38,330 bases of DNA. Origin: Candidatus Omnitrophota bacterium. GTDB taxonomy: Bacteria > Omnitrophota > Gorgyraeia > Gygaellales > Profunditerraquicolaceae. Of the stretch, positions 31,825 to 38,330 are shown piece by piece; position 1 is the first letter of the stretch, and every line of letters starts with the position of its first letter. Under the pieces are notes generated by a model, which was given only the letters and a program-made list of their open reading frames with translations, was not told the origin of the DNA and searched no databases. The stretch is from NCBI GenBank assembly GCA_016214325.1, contig JACROS010000011.1, forward strand, positions 1 through 38,330. The letters are read 5' to 3'. The position numbers and the translations under genes were made by a program.

Positions 31825-32672
31825 TATCCTACGACTGCTCCCTGAGTAACTCCCTTAATAATGTACTTCTGCATCAACAGATATACAATAATAATAGGTA
31901 AAGCGGTAATCGTCAGGCCGGCCATTAACAGCGGATAATTAGTGACAAACTCACCCTGAAAGGTTTGCAAAGCTACCTGCAAAGGCATAAACTGGCGGGA
32001 ATCAAAAATGATCAACGCCAAAATATATTCGTTCCAGACGTTTAAAGCATTAAACACAACTAATACCGCTAAAACCGGCTTAGCAAGCGGCAATGCCACA
32101 TGCCACCAGATGCCAAACTTCGAACAACCATCAATACGCGCAGCATCTTCAAGTTCTTTAGGCATCTTGTCAAAAAAAGTTTTTAGCAAAAATATACTGG
32201 TAGACAAGCCGACATTAATCATACACAAAATATAACCGATAGGCGTATTACGTAAATGCAATTTATTTAATAACACATACAAAGCAACGAAACTTCCCGG
32301 GATAGGAATCATCATTGCCGCCAAAAAAAGCGCAAAGATTATTTTCTGCCCAGGAAAACGCAGGCGCGAGAAAGCATAAACAGCCAGAGAAAAAATAATT
32401 ACTATCCCAAAAACAACCGCAATTGTATAAAAAATGCTATTTAAGAAATATTTTCCAAAGTTACCCTCTTTTACAGCCAAATAATAATTCATGAAATTAA
32501 TTTGCTTGGGAATTAACGAAGGATCAGAAAATACTGTACTTTGTGTTTTCAGGCTTGAGGAAACCATCCAGAGAAGCGGATAAACGCAGGTAATTGCCAC
32601 AGATATAAGGAAAGCATGAATCAAGACATTGATAGCAATTTTCTTCGTCTTATAATACATTGTTGTTTTCAT
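31824..32672 (-). CDS. Sugar ABC transporter permease, MalG type
   Basis: 282 aa with six TM helices. The EAA loop contacting the ATPase reads EDAARIDGCSKFGIWWHVALPLAKP. TM1 region (INVLIHAFLISVAITCVYPLLWMVSSSLK) and the C-terminal QKYIIKGVTQGAVVG ending are typical of carbohydrate uptake 1 (CUT1) MalG-like subunits. It pairs with the MalF-type permease 3 bp upstream. No ATP-binding subunit is encoded in the window, so a shared MsmK-like ATPase elsewhere is expected. Confidence 0.92.
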   Translation of the reverse strand: MKTTMYYKTKKIAINVLIHAFLISVAITCVYPLLWMVSSSLKTQSTVFSDPSLIPKQINFMNYYLAVKEGNFGKYFLNSIFYTIAVVFGIVIIFSLAVYAFSRLRFPGQKIIFALFLAAMMIPIPGSFVALYVLLNKLHLRNTPIGYILCMINVGLSTSIFLLKTFFDKMPKELEDAARIDGCSKFGIWWHVALPLAKPVLAVLVVFNALNVWNEYILALIIFDSRQFMPLQVALQTFQGEFVTNYPLLMAGLTITALPIIIVYLLMQKYIIKGVTQGAVVG

Positions 32673-32675
32673 TCT

Positions 32676-33557
32676 TTATGCCTTTGCCTTTTTTGAGAAA
32701 CGGTATTGAATAAATGAAATAACAATTAAAACTACGCCAAAGGTGATGGCCTGCGCGCAGGCATAACCAAATCTGGACGACCCGCGCATAGATGCTAATA
32801 TTCTTAGAACCGGCACCGAAGTATGCCCGGCTAATTCTCCTCCAACTAAACCAATAATTAAGGCAAATGCCTGCATGGTCCCTAACACCGTCAGAATCGC
32901 CACTAAAACAATAACCGGTATCATTAAAGGAATAGTAACATTTTTGAATGACTGCCAGGCATTTGCTCCGTCAACTCGGGCAGCTTCATAAAGCTCCCGC
33001 GGAATTGTTTGCAAACCAGCCAAGAAAAGCAAGAATCCCCAGCCAAACCCTTTCCAACTATGCACAATAGCAACAGTAGTAAGCGCAGTCTTAGGGTCAC
33101 TCAACCAATTATGCACCAAATTCGGTAAACCAATTTGTGTCAAGGTGCGATTAATCATGTTGGCGCCATCAACATCGTTGATAATAAAACGCCAAACCAT
33201 ACCCACAACAATTTCAGAAAGCACTGGCGGAATAAAAAATATCACCCGGTAAAAATTCTTTAACCTGATTTCCCGGTCGCATGCCCAAGCCAATAAAAAT
33301 GCTAAAATATTCTGAAAAGTCAAAGCGATCACAGTGATCCAGCCGGCATTTAACATTGACTGCCACCAGTTGGGATCCTGCAGAATAATCTCTTTAAAAT
33401 TACCCATACCCACCCAATTCCAGGCCGGCATAATCCCGTCCCAGTCTGTGAAGCCAAGCATGAATACGTAGAAAAAAGGAATAATATAAAAAACAGAAAA
33501 GATAACTACCGCAGGAAGAATAAAAAGGTAATTTTCTAAAGTTGACTTAAGTCTCAT
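32676..33557 (-). CDS. Sugar ABC transporter permease, MalF type
   Basis: 293 aa with six TM helices; first TM FILPAVVIFSVFYIIPFFYVFMLGFTDW. The EAA loop reads YEAARVDGANAWQSFKNVTIPLMIPV, the standard CUT1 sequence for docking to the ATPase. The start overlaps the stop of the solute-binding lipoprotein gene by 4 bases (ATGA), so the two are translationally coupled. It forms the pore with the MalG-type subunit. Substrate is likely an oligosaccharide released by the downstream hydrolases; that is inference. Confidence 0.92.
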   Translation of the reverse strand: MRLKSTLENYLFILPAVVIFSVFYIIPFFYVFMLGFTDWDGIMPAWNWVGMGNFKEIILQDPNWWQSMLNAGWITVIALTFQNILAFLLAWACDREIRLKNFYRVIFFIPPVLSEIVVGMVWRFIINDVDGANMINRTLTQIGLPNLVHNWLSDPKTALTTVAIVHSWKGFGWGFLLFLAGLQTIPRELYEAARVDGANAWQSFKNVTIPLMIPVIVLVAILTVLGTMQAFALIIGLVGGELAGHTSVPVLRILASMRGSSRFGYACAQAITFGVVLIVISFIQYRFSKKAKA

Positions 33558-34864
33558 TTCTTTCTTTTGGCAAGTTCGCGTTCTTTTACCCTCTGCACAT
33601 CAGCCGCAACCTGCTCTGGAGTTTTCTCTCCTAAAATAATTGACTGAATACCCTTGTCAACAGCTTCAATCACCGCAGAAGATTCAGATAATCCCCAGAC
33701 ATTTGGATGCGTAGCCACTTCCATGCCCTTGGCAAACTGAGCGAGGATTTCCGGAATCTTGCTCAGGCTATTTTTATTTGCCGGTAAATTATTGGTTTCC
33801 TGGGCAAGATAAGCCTGCTGTTCGGTATCAGTAAGCCATTGCAAGAATTTAACTGCTTCTTCTTTGTTCTTAGAGCGGGCATTCACCATAAAAGAAGACC
33901 CTGCACCGCCCCAAATTGCCATCGGGAATTTCTCAGAAATTTTTGGAGGCAAGATAGCTCCATAATCCAAGTTAGGATTCATCCCTTTATAAACATTCAC
34001 GCACCACGACCCATTAAAAGCAAAAACAGCTTTTTCATTTGCAAAAAGCTGTTCTGCGGTTTTATTTACCATTGTAATAATGCTCTTGCTTAACAAGCCT
34101 GCATTATTCATTTCTTTAAAAATACTAAATACCTTTACCCAGTCAGGATCAGTATACGGAACTTCTCCTTTTAAAGTAGCCAATACTTTCTCTTTGCCCA
34201 TTATATTAAACGCATAATTATTAGCAAAGCAATCAATCATCCAAAGCTCTCCCCAACCAGAAACAAAACCCTGAAGACCAGCTTCTTTAATCTTTGGCCC
34301 TAAAGCAATCATTTCGTCAAAAGTTACTGGGGGTTTTTTAGGATTTAAACCGAGAGTTTTAAAAAGGCTTTTATTGTATAACATCTGGATGGTCATAATA
34401 TCCACCGGAACACCATATACCCCGGGTTTGACATCATAAACTCCAGCTGAAGTAAACTCATTAACCTCTAATGCCTTGGCATAAAAACAATTTCTCCACT
34501 TACTTGCATCAGCGTCCATATAAGGAGTAAGATCTAAAACATGCCCAGCTTTAATATAAGAGGCAAAATCGCGTTTTTCTCCCAAAACACCAAAGATATC
34601 CGGCAGGTTAAACCCTTGTGCTGCGGCGCGAACCTTCTGAGAATAGGCATCTGAAGGAGCAAAAAGTTCAAAATTTACTTTTATTCCAGTTTTGGCTTCG
34701 TAATTCTTGGCTAATTGCTGCAGAGGAGCATCCCGATCAGTCATCCAATACCAAATATTAATTGTGCTTTTTGCTGACTCTTTCGAGGAACCACCGCACC
34801 CAGAAAAAATAAAAGAAAACATGCATAATGCCAAAAACACTAAACCAAACTTTCTACCTGCCAT
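33554..34864 (-). CDS. Sugar ABC transporter solute-binding lipoprotein
   Basis: 436 aa. A lipoprotein signal with lipobox FSGC (acylated Cys23) is followed by a Ser-rich linker and a family-1 extracellular solute-binding fold: INIWYWMTDRDAPLQQLAKNYEAKTGIKVNFEL, then LPDIFGVLGE, VYGVPVDIMTIQMLYNKSLF, and AFNGSWCVNVYKG. Many Trp and Tyr residues suit sugar stacking. First gene of the import/hydrolysis operon, behind a sigma-70 promoter with an overlapping dyad. GGAG site upstream. In a diderm, the absence of Asp after Cys is compatible with outer-membrane sorting, but tethering to the inner membrane is functionally more usual for ABC importers. Confidence 0.93.
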   Translation of the reverse strand: MAGRKFGLVFLALCMFSFIFSGCGGSSKESAKSTINIWYWMTDRDAPLQQLAKNYEAKTGIKVNFELFAPSDAYSQKVRAAAQGFNLPDIFGVLGEKRDFASYIKAGHVLDLTPYMDADASKWRNCFYAKALEVNEFTSAGVYDVKPGVYGVPVDIMTIQMLYNKSLFKTLGLNPKKPPVTFDEMIALGPKIKEAGLQGFVSGWGELWMIDCFANNYAFNIMGKEKVLATLKGEVPYTDPDWVKVFSIFKEMNNAGLLSKSIITMVNKTAEQLFANEKAVFAFNGSWCVNVYKGMNPNLDYGAILPPKISEKFPMAIWGGAGSSFMVNARSKNKEEAVKFLQWLTDTEQQAYLAQETNNLPANKNSLSKIPEILAQFAKGMEVATHPNVWGLSESSAVIEAVDKGIQSIILGEKTPEQVAADVQRVKERELAKRKK

Positions 34865-34883
34865 TAAATGCTCCTTTCTAACG

Positions 34884-34928
34884 AAACTAACATATAGTTT
34901 AACATTTAAAAAAGGTTAAATCAAGGCT
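34884..34928 (-). promoter_or_regulatory. Promoter and palindromic operator of the sugar operon
   Basis: Minus-strand TTGATT, 17-bp spacer and TAAACT form a sigma-70 promoter. A perfect dyad, AAACTA-ACATA-TAGTTT (34884-34900 on the plus strand), overlaps the -10 and start region. This is a natural repressor site for the ROK or LacI protein encoded downstream; which one, if either, is unknown. Confidence 0.65.
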
Positions 34929-34939
34929 TGAAATAACCG

Positions 34940-34965
34940 AAAAACTCCTTTTTGTGAAGGAATTT
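34940..34965 (-). terminator. Intrinsic terminator after the PilZ gene
   Basis: Stem 34957-34965/34942-34950 (9 bp with one G-U) and a 6-nt loop, ending in a UUUUU run that partly lies in the stem. It separates the PilZ gene from the sugar-operon promoter. Confidence 0.65.
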
Positions 34966-35023
34966 AGAATCTATCATAACTTTAGCCTGAGGTCAAGAGT
35001 TTTTAACAGCTTTATTAACTAGT

Positions 35024-35362
35024 TTAGTCCTGGTGGCAATGCCTCAAAATACGCGACATTCCCATTAAATCTGCCCTTTCCAGGTTAATCCCTATTCTAT
35101 ATTTATGTACATCTACTTTTTGCGACCAGGCCACTTTGCCGCGGGCATATAATGGTTCACCTTTCCCATATGTATCAACCCAAACCTCTAAAGGAGTATT
35201 TTCTGGCAAAGCTATTCCCAAGACCATGCCTAAACCTTTAGCACTAACATCAGATAATCTTCCTGCGCCTTCACTATTACTGTTTAAATCTAAAAACCGC
35301 AAAGAACAATCTGCATTAAATCTAGCAAAAACTCTTTTATCAGCAAAATTGTCTTGTGTCAT
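35024..35362 (-). CDS. PilZ-domain c-di-GMP-binding protein
   Basis: 112 aa, a single PilZ domain. The c-di-GMP signature is present: RVFAR (RxxxR, residues 10-14) and DVSAKGLG (DxSxxG, about 38-45), followed by the beta-barrel strands (GKVAWSQKVDVHKYRIGINL). It would bind cyclic di-GMP in the cytosol and relay it by protein contact, often to motility or exopolysaccharide machinery. It stands alone between the giant fusion gene and the carbohydrate operon, with its own likely promoter and terminator. No partner is visible. Confidence 0.88.
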   Translation of the reverse strand: MTQDNFADKRVFARFNADCSLRFLDLNSNSEGAGRLSDVSAKGLGMVLGIALPENTPLEVWVDTYGKGEPLYARGKVAWSQKVDVHKYRIGINLERADLMGMSRILRHCHQD

Positions 35363-35453
35363 CTCGCACCTCGCATTTTGTGAAACTCTCTTATCGAAAA
35401 AAACTATAACTCTTTGACACCAATAAGTTTAATACCCTGTTTTATCTAACCAT

Positions 35454-35481
35454 ATAATACCCTCCTTTCTCATTCTTGCAA
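35454..35481 (-). promoter_or_regulatory. Candidate promoter of the PilZ gene
   Basis: Minus-strand TTGCAA (35476-35481), 16-bp spacer, TATTAT (35454-35459). It would give a leader of about 85 nt. The -35 match is only moderate. Confidence 0.5.
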
Positions 35482-35498
35482 CTAATTTTTTGTGTTTT

Positions 35499-38330
35499 TT
35501 AAGGAGCAACTGGCCCGCCAACAAAATACGAAACCGGACGTGTGCCAATAATTGCCAATGCATCATCACCGCTTTTATGAAGCACCCAATGCTTTAGAAG
35601 ATAATATCCTGGCTTTAATGAGCTCCAATAAGTTTCATTTGTATTAACGCGTATTCCAATAGCTCCTGAATCAACATTTATAACCTTGTTATTTTTGCTG
35701 ATTCTAAAATATTTAGTATCAGGTGTATGTGCAACAATCTGAAGTACGCCTGCCTCAAGATACCAAGGGCGCACATTAAAAATTCCATGATACGCACGCC
35801 TATTCCAATAGCCTCCGCTTATTATAGGATTACTATAATCACCAGCCATCACCGCCTGTTTTAAAATACTATTAAAATTTCTTACCAAGTCGCCTAAGAT
35901 TTTATTACCTGAGAATTCTTTATCTACTCCTGCATGAACAACTATCCTGTCCTCAATGCGTAATGCTGCAATAATTCTTTCTTTTATCACTGCTTGGCGA
36001 ATTCTTATTTTCCATTTATCAGCAATCTTAGTGGTCAAACCAAGAGTAAATTGTCTACCGACAAAATTTTGAAGTTCTTTTGGGACCTCAATTCTTTCCG
36101 ATACATACATGCCCTGTCTTTGAGCTTCTTGAATATCTCTATGGTGCAAGTTAGTCAGATAATTTAATTCATGATTTCCTGCCAAACATATTACCTTACC
36201 GCCGAGCTTTGCAGCTTTTGCTTCTTTCTGTAATTTTGCAAGAATCTCCCAACAAATTATTGCACCCATCTCTGAATGCACATCTAGCATATCACCTGTC
36301 TGAACCAAAATAGCATCTCCGGCAATCCATTTAAGTTTAACTATGATTGTTTTCGCCTCTTCCAATGTTTCAGAGAACATTAATTTACTGGCAATATCAG
36401 GAGTGATAAATCCTGATCTTCTAAGAATTAAAACTAAAGTTTTCCACTTGGCATGCAAATCTCCAATAATTAACCCGCGAATTTTTATGTCTTGCGGCAA
36501 ATCATTAGTCATTCCCGAGCCTATTAAAGCATTTAAAGGAATAAAGCCCATTTCTCTTTGGCGAATTAATTCTAAAATTCTGGTTATTCTCTTTTCTTTT
36601 TGAGCTGTGTCTAAATTTAATAACTCGTAACCTAATTTGATAAAAGCTGGAATTTGCGGATTTGTTTTTTGTCCTGCACAGATACAACTAGAGGAGTGAT
36701 TTAAAGGCAGTATAAAATTAACTTGGGTTCCACAAAAAGTACGCTCCCCTTGTTTAATTTCCGGAGGAGATCTACCGCTAGCTGTTAAACACAAACTACC
36801 AGTATCAATATGCTTGGTGGAAATTTCGATTTTCCCGCCGCTAGCAATGAACTTGTTGTAGTATCCAAAAACTCCGGCCCCTACTCCACCATACAAGTTT
36901 TTAGGATTTATTTCTTTATTTAAAACCATGATCATAAAAAGATCCGCCAAACTTTTCTTTTGTTTTCCAGAGTATTGCTTTTGAAACAACTGATTTAATA
37001 TTTCTGATTTTATACCCACCCCATTATCCTCTACTTGAATAATCAAAGCTTCTTCTCCGCAATAAGCCAATATATTAACCTCTCCTTGGAGATTTAAATA
37101 AATCCAAGCTTTATCCTTATTTTGATTTAGCAAAATATAATATTGCTGTCTAACAGCATCTATTGCATTGGCAACTGACTCACGCAGTAAATTAAGAAAT
37201 AAAAATGTAAAATACATTCCAAAAATTCTTTGTTTTTCCTGCGGCAGAGATAAAACTAAATAGTCCAACAGTTCTCTCCGGTGCAACTCTTGCATTACTT
37301 TATTTAAAGCATCAGCTTTGAGAAAATCGGTTTCCTTATTTTTAAAGTTAAATCTATGAAATAGCGGAAGCGTAACCTCGGTAACTTCAGGGCCGTTTCC
37401 TTCTTCGTCTATGGCAGAGCTGGAGTTATGACGGTGCTGTCCCCCATCTTCAAGTACCGAAGAAACGCCATTAGCGCAGCCTTGAGGAGCAAATGCTCTT
37501 ACTATCCAATCTGCCACTTCTTGCTGTATGCCTGGAGATTTACTCTCTCTATTGCCTGCAATATTAATCACAGATTTACCTTGTGTGAATTGGCGCAATT
37601 GATTAACACTAGGATTAATAATATAAGGCTTTTTGTGTTGCTTAACTAACCTCAATGTCAATTGCGTCCCAGGAGAATGAACATCCCGAGCAAAAATAAC
37701 TGTGCCGTCAGAATTTCTTATATTCAACTCTGTTCTCACCCGATAATTCTTATTATCTGTCTCCAATAAACCAAAATCTTTAAGCGCTAAATTTGGGCCG
37801 TTTTCCGTTATGTAACCTTTTGCCGCCCAGCCTCCTGTTTTAAGCCCAGCTCTTTTTGCCCCTATCAAACCGCCTAAATCTACTCCGGCCTGCCCGCCAG
37901 AGATTATTTTTATATCAATTTTCACCGCAGAGGAAGAGCCGGTTTTTATTTTCTCAATTGCCCGCAGCAATTCTTGCGCCGGAGTTTTTAAATCTAAGGT
38001 TTTAACAAGCAATTTACCCATAACTCTATCAACAGACGCTCTACTCCTTAAATAAATAATATCATTTTCAGTCATGACCTGATTAAATACACGATAATCA
38101 ATAACCCAGGAATTTAGCAAAATCGTTAATACCTGCATTGCCTCAATTTGTGATTCTAAATCTTTTGCCATTATCTGGGCTGACCAGAATTCCTTAGGAC
38201 ACCTGTGCCAGTAAATACCAAGCGCTCCTTGGGTATGATAAATTGAATGGATTCTTTCTATTGTAGCTGAGGTAATTTTCTTTGCTGAAGTAGCCAAACG
38301 CTGAACTTGGTCGCCTAAAATATTATTAAA
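35499..38330 (-). CDS. Giant fusion: YpsA/SLOG-like domain, GHKL ATPase, calcineurin-like phosphoesterase (5'-partial)
   Basis: The frame stays open to the window edge (FNNILGDQVQRL precedes the first TTG at 38297), so the N-terminus is missing. Numbering from that TTG: 126-265 resembles the 'putative molybdenum carrier'/circularly permuted YpsA domain of the SLOG superfamily (ISGGQAGVDLGGLIGA, GGWAAKGY, RTELNIRNSDGTVIFA). Residues 360-535 form a GHKL ATPase with N-box RESVANAIDAV, G1 VEDNGVGI (Asp424) and G2 YGGVGAGVFGYY. Residues 606-880 form a metallophosphoesterase with GDLH, GDMLD, GNHE, VVHAG and AHTPD. No signal peptide is seen, and a TM helix is unlikely. A nucleotide-type ligand sensor, an ATP-driven clamp and a phosphatase in one chain suggest a signalling or defence effector; no function can be assigned. 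Confidence 0.8.
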   Translation of the reverse strand, partial: FNNILGDQVQRLATSAKKITSATIERIHSIYHTQGALGIYWHRCPKEFWSAQIMAKDLESQIEAMQVLTILLNSWVIDYRVFNQVMTENDIIYLRSRASVDRVMGKLLVKTLDLKTPAQELLRAIEKIKTGSSSAVKIDIKIISGGQAGVDLGGLIGAKRAGLKTGGWAAKGYITENGPNLALKDFGLLETDNKNYRVRTELNIRNSDGTVIFARDVHSPGTQLTLRLVKQHKKPYIINPSVNQLRQFTQGKSVINIAGNRESKSPGIQQEVADWIVRAFAPQGCANGVSSVLEDGGQHRHNSSSAIDEEGNGPEVTEVTLPLFHRFNFKNKETDFLKADALNKVMQELHRRELLDYLVLSLPQEKQRIFGMYFTFLFLNLLRESVANAIDAVRQQYYILLNQNKDKAWIYLNLQGEVNILAYCGEEALIIQVEDNGVGIKSEILNQLFQKQYSGKQKKSLADLFMIMVLNKEINPKNLYGGVGAGVFGYYNKFIASGGKIEISTKHIDTGSLCLTASGRSPPEIKQGERTFCGTQVNFILPLNHSSSCICAGQKTNPQIPAFIKLGYELLNLDTAQKEKRITRILELIRQREMGFIPLNALIGSGMTNDLPQDIKIRGLIIGDLHAKWKTLVLILRRSGFITPDIASKLMFSETLEEAKTIIVKLKWIAGDAILVQTGDMLDVHSEMGAIICWEILAKLQKEAKAAKLGGKVICLAGNHELNYLTNLHHRDIQEAQRQGMYVSERIEVPKELQNFVGRQFTLGLTTKIADKWKIRIRQAVIKERIIAALRIEDRIVVHAGVDKEFSGNKILGDLVRNFNSILKQAVMAGDYSNPIISGGYWNRRAYHGIFNVRPWYLEAGVLQIVAHTPDTKYFRISKNNKVINVDSGAIGIRVNTNETYWSSLKPGYYLLKHWVLHKSGDDALAIIGTRPVSYFVGGPVAP

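Noticed and set aside
35440-35460. Three-codon leader ORF (ATG GTT AGA TAA) after a GGAGG upstream of the PilZ gene
   Set aside because: The likely -10 box covers the ATG region, so it would not be transcribed as a leader peptide.
1-38330. CRISPR array, tRNA, rRNA, transposase or prophage genes
   Set aside because: No spaced direct-repeat array, no clover-leaf with CCA or conserved arms, and no recombinase or structural phage protein was seen on either strand by eye.

Overview
The window is AT-rich, Gram-negative-style bacterial chromosome with every supported gene on the minus strand. Several outer-membrane beta-barrels, Sec signal peptides and a lipoprotein point to a diderm. The gene style (class II ribonucleotide reductase, ANTAR control, DUF2490 and 'putative porin' barrels, very large fusion proteins) suggests an uncultured lineage; my best guess is Candidatus Omnitrophota, an inference without a marker gene. 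No rRNA, tRNA, CRISPR or IS transposase was seen.

Nitrogen block (1-6344), in transcription order: nadE, an Lrp-type regulator, an aminotransferase, a GAF-ANTAR protein, a sigma-70-family factor, an outer-membrane barrel, amtB and a PII protein. The sigma gene and the barrel-amtB-PII unit each follow an RNA leader with tandem hairpins bearing the A1/G4 hexaloops that ANTAR proteins bind. In each leader the second hairpin competes with an intrinsic terminator, and a third hairpin plus second terminator follows. The likely ANTAR regulator is encoded directly upstream, so this looks like a local antitermination circuit for ammonium uptake plus a sigma factor.

Phosphate block (6367-16173): phoB-phoR-greA, then a Pho-box promoter driving a small unknown protein and a porin, then a second Pho-box promoter driving pstS-pstC-pstA-pstB2-pstB1-phoU-DUF2490. 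Two oddities stand out. The two PstB paralogues carry complementary losses of ATPase motifs, as expected for an asymmetric heterodimer. pstA has an internal deletion with a frame change, close to a GC-rich, branched palindromic element.

Housekeeping block (16170-21638): a QueG-like iron-sulfur protein, mnmG, an unknown ORF, and nrdJ with a consensus sigma-70 promoter and two NrdR boxes 31 bp apart.

Carbohydrate block (21663-34900): a sugar ABC importer without its ATPase, two GH2-like TIM-barrel hydrolases (one fused to helical repeats and calcium-type loops), a protein made of two copies of a carbohydrate-binding-like domain, and a tetratricopeptide-type protein. Downstream sit a ROK regulator split by one in-frame TAG, a membrane-anchored coiled-coil protein and a LacI regulator.

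Right end (35024-38330): a PilZ protein and a 5'-open gene of at least 943 codons fusing a YpsA/SLOG-like domain, a GHKL ATPase and a calcineurin-like phosphoesterase. I found no described system with this combination from memory.

The aminotransferase/ANTAR junction and pstA both look as if roughly 200 nt are missing. Assembly error must be excluded before biology is read into them.
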